Assembly: GCA_963932465.1 (NCBI GenBank)
Contig: OZ010798.1
Coordinates: 17,654,981-17,718,980, forward strand
Reading direction: 5' to 3'
Length of the DNA stretch: 64,000 nt
DNA from: Maratus speciosus
Taxonomy: Eukaryota > Arthropoda > Arachnida > Araneae > Salticidae
The notes beneath the pieces were generated by a model that worked only from the letters and a program-made list of their open reading frames with translations, was not told where the DNA came from and did not search any database. This document shows positions 44,765-57,146 of the stretch, piece after piece (the first letter of the stretch is position 1; each line of letters begins with the position of its first letter). The position numbers and the translations under genes are program-made.

Positions 44765-45192
44765 CCTTTAAGGCTGTTCTCAAATCCAAAAGGGCAACTT
44801 TATGACATAAGTTTTAATTTATTTTTGTTCCGAAATGCATGAAACTAGCAGGTATTGTTGTTCAGAATCTATGTAATCAAACTGTTTTTTCTTTTTTTTT
44901 TTCTTTTTTGCAAACGCAATAGATCTTTCAGAAAATATTGTCAAAGTGGGCGTTTTGAACCGAATTTCCATGCGAAAGAAGAATAACCACTCAAGGATGA
45001 AAAACATCTCTGTTATCTGAATTATAAGTGATCAAAATCACTTATAACTCAAATGGTAATGGTTCAAAAAAAAAAAAAAACAGATTCCAAATTACTTCCT
45101 TAGTCAGGCCTTCCAATTTCATATATTTCCGTTAAAAAATGAATTTGTAAATGTGTCAAAACGTTTTGCGCTTGTTGTGCAGAGCAGTTGAC
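44765..45192 (+). repeat. Dispersed 420-bp repeat, copy 2
   Basis: Collinear with 20533-20955. It differs by a longer T-run near 44890 and an A-run near 45066. It lies inside the hAT-like composite, just after the minisatellite fragment. It is non-coding. Confidence 0.8.
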
Positions 45193-45382
45193 CCCTTAGG
45201 TGGGAATTTCTAAAAGCGCTGAAATTCATGTTTAATTAGATTAATTTTAACACAATTCACTCCCCTTTTTTTGTTACGCTTTAGTCATTTTTTTTTTTTT
45301 TTGACACGCTTTAGTCACTTTTTGTGGTCTTTCTGTCACCTTTCTCACTTTTTGGGAAGCATTGTTGCACTTGCATGCCTGT

Positions 45383-46168
45383 TATATTTATAACCTATTA
45401 AAACAACTTCAGACAATTCGGATGGTAAGGACTATTTTTTTTTTTGTTATGCTAACGGAATGTATGCGAAAACAATGGAAAAAGCGAGAAGAAAACTCAT
45501 TTCTTTTTCAACTAGATATCAATATTTTATCACGAATTTTTGTCATGAGCTGCGTGACCGTCATATTTATAACTGCTGAAAATCTTAAAGCATTCGGGCA
45601 ACAAGGACTTTTTTAAAATATTGAAATAGACCAAGTGACAAAAAAGTCTTGTCACGAATTTTTTTGCCACTAAATATCGGTATTTTTTCGCTAATGAACT
45701 TTAACATAGTCAGGGAATACGCATTTTAACATGTAAAAATCTAAAATTTTGTAGAATTGTTGGTTGTGAAATTTATTATATTTTTGTTTAAAAAAAAATT
45801 TGTAACAAAAGGTGAAATCCTGTAATTCAATTTTATAATCTGCATTTATTAAGAATAACTTCTCTAAGTCCTTTTGCTAAACATCTTAATATTTAATTTT
45901 TTTTTTTTTTTTTTTTACATGAGTTGCAAAAACAGAAAACCGATAAAAATTTCAGAGTTCGGACAACAAGAACTATTTTTCTTTTCATTATGAAACGACC
46001 CAGCGTGATACTTACGAGCGCTTTTACAACTAAAAATCAATGTTTTCTGATCTTTTAATTTAAAAATGTAAATTCAGTCAAAATCAAGTTAAATATATTA
46101 AACACAAATTTGAAGTTCATTTAAATCTATTATCACCGACCGTGGCAAAAGCCAGGTGGGTCAACTAG
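45383..46168 (+). mobile_element. Helitron-like tail with about 180-bp degenerate repeats
   Basis: ATATTTATAAC...AATTCGG..GGTAAGGACTATTTTT at 45383 is echoed at 45563 and again at about 45922, the last interval being two periods. The tract ends with TGGCAAAAGCCA and then TCAACTAG followed by T at 46168, a Helitron-style 3' end. A closely similar ending occurs at 50312. No Rep/helicase sequence is visible, so this would be non-autonomous. Confidence 0.4.
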
Positions 46169-46924
46169 TAGAGAAATAAAGAAATGTTCTTTTGATATCA
46201 GCAGGGCCGGTGACAGCTTTCACGGGCCCCGGGGCAGTCCAGAAAATGCGGGCCCCCTACAAAAAAAGTATGGAGACCCGCCGTTTATTTGAATCACTGT
46301 GTAATCGAATAGTTTTTTTTTAGAATTTAGAACATAATGTTAATGATAACTTAAGCAAAAAAGACGCCCGTCTGACATTGGTCTAATTGTTATTCATTTG
46401 AATCAGCGCCACTGCCACCACATCTGATTGTCTTTACAAACAGGGTTAATTTAGCAGGTGGTTATAAAACTTTTATCGAATCTTGCCATAAAATATTTTA
46501 CCCCAGTGTATTATGAAATTTTACATTTTACCCACTTGATAATCCCAATGACTGCGAAACATCTTCAAACAAAAAATAAAAATTTCGGCTAATTTTAATC
46601 AGGTATTAAATATGGCACAAAATTAGCACTCGCCACTCGCCAAGCGTCGAGTAACATTTAAAACGTGGCAATTAACTTTATTGTCTTCACTCGCCAAACT
46701 CAATGGGCACCACTCACCAAACGCAATGGTTGGAAGATCGATGCCAGGGAGAAAAGGGGTGAAATTCATTCGGAATTTACGGCGTCCAGATCGGCGATAC
46801 TCCCGAACGTAAGAAAAGAAAGTAGCAGGGGTGATTCTGTCCCGAATTTTCCGAAAATTAAAAAAATCGCTCATCAGTCCGAAAATTCGGACATAAAAAA
46901 AATCACTAATTTCGATATAGTCGC

Positions 46925-47625
46925 CGAAAAAAATCAATTTCGTTAATCGTTAGCAGAAAAAAATAACCAATTCCGTCAAAGAATCGCGAAAAAACGTGAC
47001 TTTCGCCCAAGGACCACGTAAAAAACGCGAAATTTTTCAAAAAATCGCGGAAAAAACGCAAATTTCGTCAAAGAATCGCGAAAAGGATCTCAAAATTCCT
47101 CAAAGTATCGCGGAAAAAACACAAATTTCGTGAAAACATCGCGGAAAAACGCAAATTTCGTGAAAAGATCGCTGAAAAATGCAACTTTCGTGACAAAATA
47201 TGGGAAAACGCAAATTTTTTCAAAAGATCGTGGAAAAAACCGCAAATTTCGCGGATAAAACACAAATTTCGTGAAAAGATCGCGGAAAAACGCAAATTTC
47301 GTGTAAAGATCGCGGAAAAACCACAAATTTCATCAAAAGATTGCGGAAAAACTCAAATTTCGTCAAAAGATCGTGGAAAAAACTCAAATTTTGTCAAAAG
47401 ATCGCGGATAAAACTGAAATTTCTTCAAAAAATCTCGAAAAAATGCCATTTTTTTTCAAAGAATGGAAAAAAACCCCACAAATTTCGTCAAAAGATTACG
47501 AAAAAACGCAATTTCGTGAAAAGATTGCGAATAAACAGCAGATTTTGTTAAAAGATCGCGAAAAAAACCGCAGATTTCCTCAAAAGATCGCGAAATTCGT
47601 TAAATGGTCGCAGAAAAATGCATAG
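46925..47625 (+). repeat. 31-bp tandem repeat array 4 (plus orientation)
   Basis: About 22 units like AAAAGATCGCGGAAAAACGC plus AAATTTCGTC. It is preceded by GTCGCCGAAAAAAATCAATTT then CGTTAATCGTTAGCAG, the same head as array 1, and followed by CAGGGGTCCCCCCCCCTCTG. Translated frames (KRSRKN..., FRDLFTKFAFF...) are repeat artefacts. Confidence 0.9.
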
Positions 47626-48939
47626 CTAGTGCAGGGGTCCCCCCCCCTCTGCTGTAACCTTTCTGAAAATTTGCTGTAAATTTATTTCATTGCAATTAAT
47701 AGTAAAAATAAAATATTCAAGATTTTATTAAAATACTTCTTAAAAATATATTTCAATTTTCTTGTCTCTTTTATACATTGCATTAAGTATGTCTAAATAT
47801 CTTCAAATATGTGTTTGACTTTTATTTTGAAAGCAGTAATTTCTTGGTTATATTATTCTGTTAGATGGTAATGCAAGTTTTTTTTTTTTCAGTTGAGTGT
47901 AATCATATCGAATGGTAAGTAAAAGATATTAGTAAATTACAATGTTGATAGTTAGAAAAAACGCAATTTTTTATGAAGCGTACATAACTTTGTTACTGGC
48001 CAGTGGTTTAAAAAAACTGGCCAGTGAAAAAAATCAGTGTACTGGCCAGTGGCCAGTGGGTAAAAATGTTTATTTTGACCTATAGTATTAAAGATTTAAG
48101 GTAGCCACTACCCCTATAAATGTGATGCATCTTTGATTATAATCAATTGCTACCTGACGACTAACTTTTCATAATGATAACCCAAAAATTGTTTTCAAAC
48201 ACCAATTTTGAATGTGTTCATAGTTATAGATATTTTTTGTATATTAATGTCATAACTGATATTTCGCATCTAAAGATAGTTAAAATGTATAAAAATCGCA
48301 ATATGTTTGGGATGATTAATACTAATGCCACAGAATATTCAGTGAAAAAAAAAACTTTAAATCTTTATAATTCCAAAAATCTTTGACTGAATGGTCTCCA
48401 GTTTCATACACAAAGTTAAAATTTCTCTAGATTCAAAATTTGAAGTAAAATCATGCTTTAGTATTGGAAATTTAAAATCCTTTTACTATTTCAGTATAGA
48501 GACGGTTCCCTTAAATTTATTTTTAAATATAATTTTAAGGAATACTTATTTTCCAATTGAATAGCAATTTTCATTTTTGTCCTATAAGAATGTATACCGG
48601 TCGGGACGCGTTCTCGGTTTTTTTTTCTCTCCTTTCTCCAACTAATTGTACATACGACACACAATACTTAACAGCATACAACATATAAATACCAGGTGAA
48701 CCTCCCGGGCACCATGGTAATAGCCTTAAATATACCCCCAAAAAGTAGTGAACGATTTTATATTTTTTATCGCAAATCTAAGTAAATAGGATTTGCAAGT
48801 AGTGTCCTACTATTTTTTTTTTCTTTTATCGGCTACCATCGAATACAATTTAACTTTAAAAAAATAATTTCCTATTGTCCAAACGTTTTAAAATCTTATG
48901 AGTTATAATGCTTCCGGACCCAGTGTTTAATTTTTTGGG

Positions 48940-50312
48940 CTAAAATATCGATATTTAGTGGCAAAAGGTCGAGAGCAAAATTCCAGGAACGATTTTTCTA
49001 AGGGTAAATATTAATATTTTTAAAAAAACAAAGACTTCTTTCTAAATTTGAATGTAAGTTTGTTAAGCATGTGCGATTTGTTATTCAGATTAAAAACTCC
49101 GGCTGAAGAAAGTTAAATATTTCTTTAAAAAAATTAGAGTAAATTTCAGATTTTTTTTTTATGGTTAATATTATTTTTTTAAACGGATTGAAGCTTTCAA
49201 AAGGAAAATGAATGCTGATATGTTTTGGTATCTTTGTTTTTTTTCGTATTTTGATTTCCGAAGCTGTTATCAATTTTTAAACATCGCAGAAAAAATTCGC
49301 AAATCAATTTTTTTCAAAGGGTTAATAGTTATATTTTTTAACGGACTGTGCAGTTTGAAAGGAAAATAAACGCAAAATGTGGTGTGATATTTTTCTTATT
49401 TTGATTTCCGAAACCGATGCTAATTTTTAATTATCGCACAAAAGAAAGTGGAAATCGTGAAAGTGATTTACGGAAAGATCCAGATTGTAGCATTCGAGAA
49501 GAAAATAAACGTAGATATGGTTTTGTATCTTTGATTCTTTTCGTATTTTCATTTACAAAGCCGATGCAGAAAGTAGCCGAGGAAAAAACGAAGTTTGCAA
49601 AAGTGAGTTTCCCAAAAAGAGATTTTCAAGAGGCTAATATTCGTATTTTTCAGAACGAATTGCGGAATTCAAACGGAAAATGAACGTAGATATGGTCTTC
49701 TGATTTTTAAAGATACCAGAAATCACGAAAAACACCGACACTATTCTCGGAAAACTTTTTTTGAAAGGGTTAACACTGATATTTTTTGAACGTTTTAAAC
49801 GAAAAGCACGATCATTACTTTGGAGTAACCAATTTTCCGTATTTCAGTCAATTGAGTGGATGCAGGCTTCGAAACACGGGTATGAAAAAGACGAATTCAA
49901 CTTTTCTTAATTAATTTTTTTGAAAGGGTTAATATTAATATTTTTCAAGCGGATTACTCAGTTAGAAATCTTAAAGAACGTAGATGTGGTTTTCGTTTTT
50001 TCGTATTTGAACAGTTTGGAATTAAATGACACGAAGTGGGAAAAAAATCCGTACACTTAGAATTTTTGAATTCACTACTTTTTTCAAAAGTACGGAAAAG
50101 CATATAACATCCACTAAAAAAGCGTACATTTTACTTTAAAACGACACATTCTGTTTTAGAAAATATAAATAATGCGGTGACCCCGATACGAGGTTTATTT
50201 GGGAAGATATTTGTTTAAAAGTATAAATTCTTACAAAATTGGGTAAAAGATATATGCAAATTTGAATTTTATTTAAGTTTATTACTATCCCGTTTAATGG
50301 CAGGTCATCTAG
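48940..50312 (+). mobile_element. Helitron-like tail with about 158-bp degenerate repeats
   Basis: Blocks like GGGTTAATATTAATATTTTT recur near 49002, 49162, 49321, (49480), 49634, 49770 and 49929, each followed by an ACGGA-type stretch, GGAAAATGAACGTAGATATGG and TTTTTTCGTATTTTGATTTCCG. The tract ends ATGGCAGGTCATCTAG followed by T at 50312, closely resembling the terminus at 46168. The 88-codon frame at 49417-49683 lies within the repeats and is not convincing. Confidence 0.5.
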
Positions 50313-51958
50313 TATAGAAATATAAATAACATAAGCATTGTTTGCTGGGAGAGGGGGGGAGTCGCTTTTCAATGCAAACTTATATGAGGTTGCCATGCAT
50401 GACAGGATTAACCCTTTCGCGACGAGTCACGTATATCTGACGTAAGAGGTTCTCAGAACCTTTCATTATATTAATACAATAAATTTGAATAGAAAATTTT
50501 GACTTATTCAGTCTCAGAATTGCTGCGATTAAGTAAGAAAATGTCTTTTCTGTATTATCGGTGAAAAAGATAAAAAATTCTTTGAACCACGATTGTCATG
50601 AAGGTGTTATTAGTCTAAAATGTCTCTTATGTTCACACTGTATCATTACTTATAAAATTATAATAAATTTACATTAAGCAAAAGTGTTTTGACCTTTTCA
50701 ACCTATTCTGATTGAGAGGGGATCAGGCCCCTAACCCACCTTATGTTGCTTGGCGATATCGGGCACTTCTCCATACTCTCACATGAAAATATCATTTTTA
50801 CTAAATTAATACAGTTTTTGTGCAAGAAATTTATACCTCAGCATAAATATAATTTTTGATAGAAAGGAAGGAATAGTCTTTCTATGTGGAGACCCGAGTA
50901 ATTAAGATTATGGACTAAAATCGGTTTCTCACGATCAGAAATGCGTCGTCAAGCGAGTTAATGAAGAAGCAACCTTATTAACCACGCTTCAGTTTTTACG
51001 AAAGCAGCAAAAAAAGACCGTCAAGTTTGGATTCTTCATCAGCTACAGTAGGTATAGGAGTGTAATGCAGGCGCAATCATCGGGGTCTTCCCAAGGCCCT
51101 ACGCCAATTGGGGTTCAGAACCTCTCGAGCAAAGGTTTTCTGTGTATAAAATAACATTTTTGATCTAGATTTGTTTTTAAATGTTTCTCCGTCAAAAGAA
51201 AAAAGTATTAACTTTATTTATTAAAGGCAAAGTTGATATAATTATCGAAGAATGTATAGATTTGGTGATCCTGAATGTAATTTGTACGCAAAATGTAAAT
51301 GTATTAAATATCGTAAAGGATAGAAGTTTTTGTGAAATTAAGAATAATTATACACATTAAATATGAAAGTAGTGATATTTTTTATAAATTTTCTTATTCA
51401 TATTATACATTATTTTATGGCATATACAATTTAAAAATAAATTTTAATAGTTCAGTATTGTAGTATACGTTGGGCCCCAATAGCTGCTTTGCCAGGGCCC
51501 CTCGTGACGTTTCGCCAGCCCTGGCACAAGGGACTAGAATTTTTTAGGGAAAGAGACAGCTTTTAAATATTATTTTAAATTTGGTGTTTAATGAATCTCA
51601 TGTATAATGAAGTTTTTTTTTAACTGAGTTTGATATTTTAAAAGATAATAAAAAATATATTAAAGAATTTTTGTTTCCAGGGTTTTTCTTTCTTTTTTTC
51701 ATCGCATAATAATGGTTTGGGTTTAAGCTCGATCACCAGGTGCACAAGCAGAAATTAGAGACTCGGAACAGATGTAAGTTAGGCCTCTCTGCATGTCCAG
51801 TATATACTGCATGCATATACTTAATACAAAATCGATCCCTCGCGGGGGCCCTTTACATCTTAGATCCCGATACAACTCTACCCGCTATCGCCCTCTATGC
51901 ATATTTCTGTCACTTGCATAATGATATTTTAGCCCCAATAATTTTTTGGTATTTAATA
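50313..51958. other. Mixed DNA with no recognised gene
   Basis: Part of the interior of the 46202 composite. It holds a stray hAT-type right end at 51480-51523. A slightly GC-richer patch at 51720-51900 has no recognisable frame. Confidence 0.5.
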
Positions 51959-52199
51959 CACTGACGGAAAATAAAATCCCAACACCAAGAAAGACTGGTG
52001 TTAAATAAACGAAATTTGGTAGGCGTGTTTATACATCTGAAAGATGACATCGATTGAAATCTCGCGCTTCACGCATAAGTGTGGCGCTAGTAGCGCTACT
52101 CAGAACTTGCAGATCAGGTTTACTTTAAATGCGTGCTGTAATGTTCGTGGGCGTTATTTAGCTTCAAAATGTGACGCATTGAGTTGATGTTAGCCAAGA

Positions 52200-52660
52200 A
52201 TGCCTTTAACAAGTCGAAGAAGCCACTGTCAACAGCTCACCGAGTTGGAACGAGGTCGCATATTCGGGCTACGAGAAGGTGGTTTTTCTTTTCGCGATGT
52301 TGCAGGAAGACATGACTGGAATATATCTACTGTGCATGATTGTTGGAAGCAGTGGTCAAGGTATGGTACTGCTTCAAGAAGACTGGGTTCCAGGCGACCA
52401 CATGGCAATCCTGAGAGAGAACATCGCCGTATTCGGCGTACGACTGTGGCGCATCGTACTGCGTTTGCGGCAGAAATCTGAGCTGCCGTTGGTACCACAG
52501 TGACACAACGAGCTGTTAGAAATCGGTTACTTCAAGGACAGCTCCGATCCAGGCGCCCTGCAGCTTGCATTCTACTGACTCCAAGCCATTGCCGTTTGCG
52601 ACGCCATTGGTGTCAAGCCAGAGCTCATTTAGACGACAGAGTGAAGATCTGTTGTGTTTA
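52200..52660 (+). pseudogene. Tc1-type transposase N-terminal part, left arm
   Basis: The open frame from 52200 carries the N-terminal paired-like HTH of Tc1-type transposases: LTELERGRIFGLREGGFS (residues 13-30), FRDVAGRHDWNISTVHDCWK, and a basic GSRRPHGNPEREHRRIRR segment that normally joins the second HTH. It ends at 52481. Sequence continues in another frame with TVTQRAVRNRLL-like residues to about 52660, where the arm ends. The DDE catalytic domain is missing, so it could only be a DNA-binding fragment. Confidence 0.8.
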
Positions 52661-52679
52661 CTGATTAAAAAGAAACACA

Positions 52680-53132
52680 ACAGATCTCCACTCCGCCCAC
52701 TAATGAGCTCTGGCTTGATACGAATGGCTTTGCAAACGGCAATGGCGTGGAGTCAGTGGAATGCACGCTACAGGGTACCTAGCTCGGAGCTGTTCTTGAA
52801 GTAACCGATTTCTAACAGTTCGTTGTGTCACTGTGGTACCAATTGCAACTCGGATTTCTGCCACAGACCCAGTACGATGCGCCACAAGCGTTCGCCGAAT
52901 ACGGCGATCTTCGCTCTCAAGAGTGCCACGTGGTCACCTGGAACCCTGGTCTTCTTGAGGTAGTACCATACCTTGACCACTGCTTCCAACAATCATGCAC
53001 AGTAGATATATTCCAGTCATGTCTTCCTGCAACATCGCGAAAAGAAAATCCACCTTCTCGTAGCCCGAATATGCGACCTCGTTCCAACTCGGTGAGCTGT
53101 TGACAGTGGCTTCTTCGTCTTGTTAAAGGCAT
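52680..53132 (-). pseudogene. Tc1-type transposase N-terminal part, right arm
   Basis: Mirror copy of the left arm. The minus-strand frame from 53132 reads MPLTRRRSHCQQLTELERGR, then the same HTH, and goes out of frame near 52930 after SRRPGFQVTTWHS. A later frame (52885-52700) keeps VTQRTVRNRLLQEQLRAR. Differences between arms show they diverged after the duplication. Confidence 0.8.
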
Positions 53133-54195
53133 TCTTGGCTAACATCAACTCAATACGTCACATTTCGAAGCTAAATAACATCCACGATCTTTACAGCACG
53201 CATTTAAAGTAAACCTGATCTGCAAGTTCTGAGTGGCGTTACTAGCGCCACGCTTATGCGCGAAATTGCAATCGATGTCATCCTTCAGATGTATAAACAC
53301 GCCTGCCAAATTTCGTTTACCTGACACAAGTCTTTCTTGGTATTGGGATTTTTTTTTCGTCAGTGTATATTAATCAAAGACGACATATAATTGAATAAAC
53401 TGCTTGCATAAGATATCTTGAATAGAGTGGACCCCAAGAATATCTATCTATACTTTGGGCTTCTAGTTTTCTAAATCAAGTCTTGATGACTGTTCGTGTA
53501 ATATTTCATATATCAATTACACTTCTCTTTGGCAATGGGAATAATTATTTTGTGTATACATAAAATTTTTATTTTTACTTATTTCTTAGGTAATTTTCCT
53601 CATATGTACTCATAATTTTCGGAAAACTGAAAAATTTCACTTTTTTATTGTTTTTTTTTCTGTTATGCTTCCCTTTTTACTTTGTAACAAATATAGTTAA
53701 TAAAAAGGTAAGGATTTAAAAAATGAAAGAAAGAAAACTTTGTAGAGAATATGCATAAATGTAACATGATTATGTACCATCAATTACAAAAAAAAATCCC
53801 GATTAGGAAATGACTAAGAACTGCTGCCTGATAAAAACGACAATGCCTAATGAGACATGACGATAGAAGGTACTCTGTGGTATAAGGGACGATAAGCTTT
53901 TTTGCCTCAAGACATAGGCGATCTGAGAAATTAAACTATAGTCGTTTTTTAGGATGATAGGAAGTTGCGGGCTATTTGTAAGAGGAAGGATCAACTATTT
54001 AACAGCTCCATGGGTGTTTTCCTGTCTCTTTGTTGAAAATCTTCTGAACTACACTTTTAGGAAATGTTTTTCAGCTTGTAAGGGAAAACGTACGTGCAAA
54101 CTCAGATTTGGAACATTACAAAATTTCTTTAATTGCTCCGTCCAGAACCGAGCCCCTGGGCAGTTGCCCCCTCTCTCACCGGCCCTGGATATTAG

Positions 54196-57114
54196 AAATA
54201 TGACGCGAGCAGGCTTCTTTGTTTTATAAGTTGGAGCCTAAACAGTGTAGAACCTTCATCTGCGATTGACACTTATGGATCTGTCCATTTCACCCCTTCT
54301 TCGCCGAATTTTTCAAAAAAGTCATACACACAAAGAAGATCAACAATTCTTATTTGTTTTCAAAATGTGCGAGATAATTTCGGTTTAAACCCTTTCTGAT
54401 ATTGGCGCCCATTATTTAATCATTTTCTTCTTCCTTTCAGATGTATAATCATCTAAGGCATAAAGTGTGTCGAGCCATTCCCAGAAACATTTACAGAACG
54501 TTTTGCTGTCTTCATTAATTGGACATAACAAAATATTTTACGAAAAGAAAACATTCACCAAATAAAAATTTACAGTTTTTGTTTATTGTCAAAATATGCG
54601 AGATAATTTCAACTAAAACCTCTCTCAATTTGGCCCCCGGGTCAGCCGTTCCCTAATTAGGCTACTGGTAATGCAGTAATTACAGTAGTTGTGGCATATT
54701 TGGCTTTCTTGTGTGCTAACAGGCAGACTACCTCTTTGTACAAGTACAATTTCTATTATCTTAGGTAACGGTATAGAATTTCTGGTGTTAAAACTAAATA
54801 TTGCGCGTAAAATATAAATAAATAAAAAGTTCTTTCTTTTAATCAAGAAGAAAATGTGAATTCTGCAGTGCTTGTATATAATGCGAGTGTTATCTTGAAA
54901 CGTAGGCTTCTATACATTTTTTGCCTGTGCTATTAAATTTAATTATAGGTGAGCTAGATAATTTGAAGAATTTACAAATGCGCCGATAAAGCGTAAAGTG
55001 TGGAAGACCCCTATTTAAAACCATTTAAAATTATGTCTAAACAAAATCAGTTTTCACTACAGGGTAAATCAAAAAACATTATGCACAGCATCATGCTACT
55101 ATAACTTCTTAATACAAATCATTATAACATTTATTTTTGAAGTTCTCAATACGTGAATCGCATGGCAATCACTGTTTCAATGTAAAAAACTTTGCCTTAT
55201 TTAATCGCAGAATTTCTCTCATTAAATTAGACAAATATTATTTTTCGCAAACAGTTGTGTAAGAATACTTTTTGATAATACAACTGAATAGAATTGGTTT
55301 TCATCGGCATGTTGAAAACGTATGTAATTGTTTCACTTCAAAATTTTTAATACTTTGAAAGGAGTTATTTTCTATTTCTATTTTGTTTTGCTGTAATTCA
55401 ATAAATTAAAAAGTTAATCAATTTATTAAAAAGACAATTCAAAAATTCCGAAGTTGCTTATTGCCGTTCTGCATCACAAAATTTTAAACTTTTAAAATTC
55501 TTTTCTTTTGCTATTATTTTCAAATAACAATGAATAAATAGTCATCTAAATACTCTGCAATCCCCTAAAAATTTCCCTTTACTGCTCTGAGTGTAAAATT
55601 GGCAATTTTAAATGTCCCTGATTTGTTTCTTTGAAGTAACAATGAATAAATAATAAGTAATCTAATTTTGCTCCACCCCATCTAAATTACTCCTTCCTCT
55701 CTTTGCCACCCTGCCCTCCAAATAGACAAATATTATAATCTAAAGCTTGCTTTTTAAAAATTTCTCTGCACCATTTGTTATTGTGCAATCTCAATAAATA
55801 ACTAATCAATTATCTATCCGGCCTCCCATTAAAATATATGTTCCTCTCTCATTTCTCTAAAATGTTCATAAGGTTTAAAATTACTTGTTTAGATAACCCA
55901 TTTGTTACTTTGAAAAGATAATATATCAATCATATAAGAAATATATATTTTAAATATTTTAATCACTTATATACATATGAAATTCATTTTCTCAAAGTAC
56001 ACTGTAAAAAATACTGGGAACGTTTACTATTCTAAGAGGAACATTTCTGATAGTATCGGATATGTGACAGCTATTTCTATTTTCCGAAACAACCGGGAAG
56101 GTTCCTGGGTGCTTCAGTTTACTTTTCGTGAAACAGCGAAAGCGCGTGTACGCATGCGCTCCAAGTATTTCACCACTATTTCTCCTACACTGAAACTGGA
56201 AGCAATCGCCTAAAGTGAAAGTCAACTCGAGTGTATGCGATGGCGGCATAGGGAACTCTACGCTTTACCACGTGTATTTGAATTTGAATTCACTTTTATT
56301 TTGAAAAAAAAAAACCAATATTATAACACTTTTGTTATATTTTGTGGGTATTTTTTATTGCGTTTTAAAATTATGCAAGAAATGTACCTTGGATATTATC
56401 AATGGATTTTTTCAGAACTTTGGAAATTTAGTATTATTGAACACGGAACGATCGTAATTCTGGTTAAGTGTTTTTTTTTTAATCATCTACAGTATTACTT
56501 TTACTTACTATTATTTATTATTACTTACTTCTTTATTAGTTTTCTTTGTTGCAATACACGAAAAGAAATTAATAACCTATTTATTTTTTAATATATCAGA
56601 CTTTGTTTGTCTGTTTTTTTTATTATAATATATATACATGTGTGCATGCAAATAAGATAATATAGTTAAACTTGATGTTCTACTGATTGCGGTATCGTAT
56701 TCTCCTTTTCACAGTGGGTTCTTAACAAATTATTAAATGCGTTATAACTTAAAAGAAAATTTACTTATTATATTTTAATCAAACAAGTTGAAGGTTCATT
56801 GCCATTTTACTTCTTTATTATTGATTGCTTTTATGTAAAAAATACAGTATTGTGAGTAAAAATAAACAGTAAACTATTCTTACAATTATAGGATTTATTA
56901 TTATAAATCATTATAGTAAAAAAAAAAAAAATTGATTCATTTGTTTTGCTGTTTCCTAAAAAAGCTTTCAAATATTCATTTTTTATATTCATCCTTTTTC
57001 TTCTCAAATTTTGATAGAAAAATAAGAAGAATCGTTTTAAGATCATTAACTTGTATAGTACTCAGGTTCAGATATGTAAGTTTCCCCCCCCCCCCTTCCA
57101 CACACACACACACA

Positions 57115-57146
<32 letters not shown>

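Larger units (their letters stand above)
41549..45381. mobile_element. hAT-like composite element
   Basis: Left CAGGGATGCAAGTTAGTCAC, right in complement CAGGCATGCAAGTGCAACAA; the first 12 bases agree at 11 positions, and TTTCTCACTTTT-type blocks follow both ends. The hexamer TTATAT lies immediately outside each end (41543-41548, 45382-45387). It contains a 150-bp minisatellite, a mariner-like long-TIR element with a nested SINE, and copy 2 of the 420-bp repeat. No transposase was seen. Duplication length is atypical for hAT. Confidence 0.5.
51959..53365. mobile_element. Palindromic Tc1-like element (head-to-head arms)
   Basis: Starts CACTGACGGAAAATAAAATC after TA and ends with its complement (TTTTTTTTCGTCAGTG) before TA. 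The entire element is an inverted duplication of about 700 bases per arm, meeting at a small loop near 52666 between GATCTGTTGTGTTT and AAACACAACAGATC. Each arm holds the TIR, the subterminal GTGGCGCTAGTAGCGC block and the 5' part of a Tc1-type transposase gene, pointing inward. No catalytic half is present. Confidence 0.9.
46202..54187. mobile_element. Large hAT-like composite element, about 8 kb
   Basis: Left end CAGGGCCGGTGACAGCTTTC, right end in complement CAGGGCCGGTGAGAGAGGGG. Flanking octamers GATATCAG (46194-46201) and GATATTAG (54188-54195) match at seven of eight positions. Inside are a 31-bp array, a 158-bp minisatellite with Helitron-like end, a stray hAT-type right end (51480-51523, complement CAGGGCTGGCGAAACGTCAC) and a palindromic Tc1 element. 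The stray end is an alternative right boundary, but its flank GCACAAGG does not match the left. Confidence 0.55.

Noticed and set aside
49417..49683. 88-codon frame as a possible host gene
   Set aside because: It lies within the 158-bp degenerate minisatellite and has no domain.
56237..56270. ATGGCGGCATAGGG as a gene start
   Set aside because: The frame stops after three codons and no donor site follows within them.
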